A stretch of 8,531 bases of DNA from Clostridium sp. CAG:964 (GTDB lineage: Bacteria; Bacillota; Clostridia; Oscillospirales; Acutalibacteraceae). Each line of letters begins with the position of its first letter. Position 1 is the stretch's first letter. The stretch covers positions 1 to 8,531 of the forward strand of contig FR891299.1 of assembly GCA_000435335.1 (NCBI GenBank), read 5' to 3'. The notes beneath the pieces are model-generated. The model had not been told where the DNA came from and did not search any database. It worked only from the letters and a program-made list of their open reading frames with translations. Positions 7,301-8,531 of this stretch are shown here, one piece after another. Made by a program: the position numbers and the translations under genes.

Positions 7301-7708
7301 ATGAGTTTAGGTTATGGTGGTTGGTGTTATATTGCAGTTCAAGACGAGCAGACTGTTATATATCAATATGGCTCATATAACTTAAATGACTCCAACTATT
7401 GTAATGCAGAGCGTGTCTGTGATGGAACGATAACCATTGATAAAGAGTCGTTGGTAGAGCCTGAAATACACGAAAAGCTAAAACGCTTTCCAAATGGGAA
7501 AAAGAAGCTAATGGTCAAAAGAATTGTAAAAGATGTACCATATAAAAATCTTTTTGAAAATGGGAAAATCCAAATTCAAAATAGCAAGAACTGTTGGCAA
7601 AAATCCGTAGACGGAAATGATTATATAGCGTGGCACTTAATTTGGAATATATTCTCTGAGTATCAGAAAAATGGAATAATTCCTGATAAAATGTCATATA
7701 ATGTCTAA
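7301..7708 (+). CDS. Small uncharacterised protein, 135 residues
   Basis: The function is not recognised. The N-terminus (MSLGYGGWCYIAVQDEQ) and the next 40 residues alternate polar and hydrophobic positions, suggesting beta strands. A middle segment is strongly basic (KLKRFPNGKKKLMVKRIVK, about residues 46-64), and the C-terminal part is helical with several aromatic residues (WHLIWNIFSEY). There is no signal peptide or membrane segment. I recall similar small proteins in gut Firmicutes next to other hypothetical genes, but cannot attach a role. It starts 18 bp after the 503-residue protein and ends with tandem stops TAA TAA (7706-7711), 18 bp before the EEP gene, so it is probably cotranscribed. 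The segments 7501-7560 and 7621-7680 have only about 23-28% GC by hand count. Confidence 0.75.
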   Translation: MSLGYGGWCYIAVQDEQTVIYQYGSYNLNDSNYCNAERVCDGTITIDKESLVEPEIHEKLKRFPNGKKKLMVKRIVKDVPYKNLFENGKIQIQNSKNCWQKSVDGNDYIAWHLIWNIFSEYQKNGIIPDKMSYNV

Positions 7709-7726
7709 TAAGAAAAGGAGAAGGAA

Positions 7727-8469
7727 ATGCAAATCGCATACTTGAATATCAACGGTTGCTTTGGTTGTCAAAGAAAAGGAAATCGAAATCAAAGCAATTC
7801 AGTTATAGCAGAAAAAATTATAGACAAGCTCTTTTGTAATATTGAGCCTGATATACTATTTTTGCTGAGTTTGACAAGTATTCGACAGCCGGAAAATATA
7901 TCACTACTTCACTTGAAGAAAAAGGTTATTCTCCAATTTATCCCGATAACAGAACAAATATGAGTAGTAAGGTTTTCTCGTATGTAGTTGCATTTTCAAA
8001 ACATAAACATCTATCTGAAAAAAGTCCTGAAGGCTGTTTAGCTTATAAGTGGAATGAAATTATTATCAATGAATACCGAATTATCGGTGTGCATATACCG
8101 TCAAGTATTCACGAACCTGAAAGAGCCAATGATTATTGGAATACACTACATAAGCACTATTTTGAGCATAGTGAAGAAAAAATCATTTATCTCGGAGATA
8201 TAAATGCCTACGATGAAGGAACGGAAGGAAAAAAGCAATTCAATAAGTTAATGAAGGTTGCTCAAGATGGTTGGTGTAAAACCCACCCTTCTGACAACAT
8301 AAGCGATAGCTTTACAATCAGACTTGAAAATGGAGATTTTAAGCGAGTTGACTATATTGTTTCATCAAATAATATTAGTGAAGATTTTATTGTAGAAAGC
8401 TATCAGGATTTTTATAAAGAATATCTTTCTGACCATTCATTGATTGCAATAACAATACAAGATGTATAG
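7727..8469 (+). pseudogene. Endonuclease/exonuclease/phosphatase (EEP) family protein, interrupted by a one-base frameshift
   Basis: The ATG at 7727 follows AAGGAG (7715-7720). The first frame runs 45 residues into the EEP fold and then derails, stopping at 7961-7963. The rest continues in the next frame from about 7864 to TAG at 8467-8469. Restoring one T in the T5 run at 7859-7863 gives a 247-residue protein with the family's motifs in order: N-terminal LNING (6-10), PDILFFAE with catalytic-type Glu48, GVHIPS around His123, GDINA (157-161; Asp158, Asn160), KRVDYI (Asp209) and LSDHS (Asp236, His237). EEP proteins are Mg-dependent phosphodiesterases or phosphatases, such as exonuclease III, DNase I and inositol phosphatases; the substrate here is unknown. 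The downstream fragment has an ATG at 7960 but no ribosome site, so it is not a separate gene. The cause may be true mutation, a sequencing error, or less likely recoding. Confidence 0.85.
7859..7863 (+). other. T5 run, point of the -1 frameshift in the EEP gene
   Basis: Reading CTA TTT TTG CTG AGT follows the upstream frame, while the downstream frame needs GCT GAG TTT GAC. A sixth T gives CTA TTT TTT GCT GAG, joining the two halves of the EEP domain directly at the catalytic Glu codon (7867-7869). The run is short and does not form a canonical -1 slippery heptamer (A TTT TTG). Confidence 0.75.
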
Positions 8470-8489
8470 ATTAGGAAGGAGAAATTATT

Positions 8490-8531
8490 ATGCCAATGCC
8501 TGATGATGACTATGAGAAAGATATAAAGAGC
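8490..8531 (+). CDS. Start of a further gene, first 14 codons only
   Basis: AGGAG at 8477-8481 lies eight bases before ATG 8490, and the frame stays open to the window edge, reading MPMPDDDYEKDIKS. The start is acidic and not recognisable. The gap from the EEP stop is 20 bp, so this gene continues the operon to the right. Confidence 0.6.
   Translation, partial: MPMPDDDYEKDIKS

Noticed and set aside
7858..7864. Programmed -1 frameshift heptamer
   Set aside because: A TTT TTG does not match X XXY YYZ. No downstream structure was established, so mutation or sequencing error is the simpler explanation.
7960..8469. Separate 169-residue gene starting at ATG 7960
   Set aside because: No ribosome site precedes it, it begins in the middle of an EEP domain, and the upstream frame holds the matching N-terminal half. 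One added T joins them.

Overview
The window is the 3' part of a BREX type 1 phage-defence operon followed by a run of uncharacterised accessory genes. All genes lie on the + strand, gaps are 11 to 36 bp, and every start from 970 on has a purine-rich ribosome binding site. No terminator or promoter is evident between genes, so this looks like one long transcription unit running in from the left edge and out past the right edge. AT-rich sequence, strong GGAGG-type ribosome sites and protein families that resemble those of gut Clostridia suggest a Firmicute (Lachnospiraceae/Ruminococcaceae-like). The species cannot be named from this sequence.

Region 1 (1-4295) is the BREX end. It holds the C-terminal part of PglZ (alkaline-phosphatase fold), an uncharacterised helical protein of 386 residues with a faint TerB-like stretch, and BrxL (AAA+ plus Lon-like domain). 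In well-known BREX type 1 operons pglZ is followed directly by brxL, so the middle gene is an extra passenger. Its stop codon lies in the brxL ribosome site, so the two are probably translationally coupled.

Region 2 (4332-7282) holds three genes I cannot name. The first encodes a basic modular protein of 255 residues. The second encodes a protein of 204 residues with an alpha/beta N-terminus and a glycine/alanine-rich membrane segment. The third encodes a protein of 503 residues with a conserved-looking N-terminal block, a long glycine-rich hydrophobic region and a tail of seven acidic five-residue repeats. The last two could be a membrane-acting pair.

Region 3 (7301-8531) looks more AT-rich. 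It holds a small hypothetical gene, an endonuclease/exonuclease/phosphatase (EEP) gene split by a one-base deletion in a T run just before its catalytic Glu codon, and the first 14 codons of another gene.

The working picture is inference: a BREX module whose operon also carries a passenger cassette, possibly a second defence layer with a membrane component and a (now broken or mis-sequenced) metal-dependent nuclease or phosphatase. The BREX assignment is firm; the accessory-system idea is a hypothesis. No gene-free stretch exceeds 40 bases.
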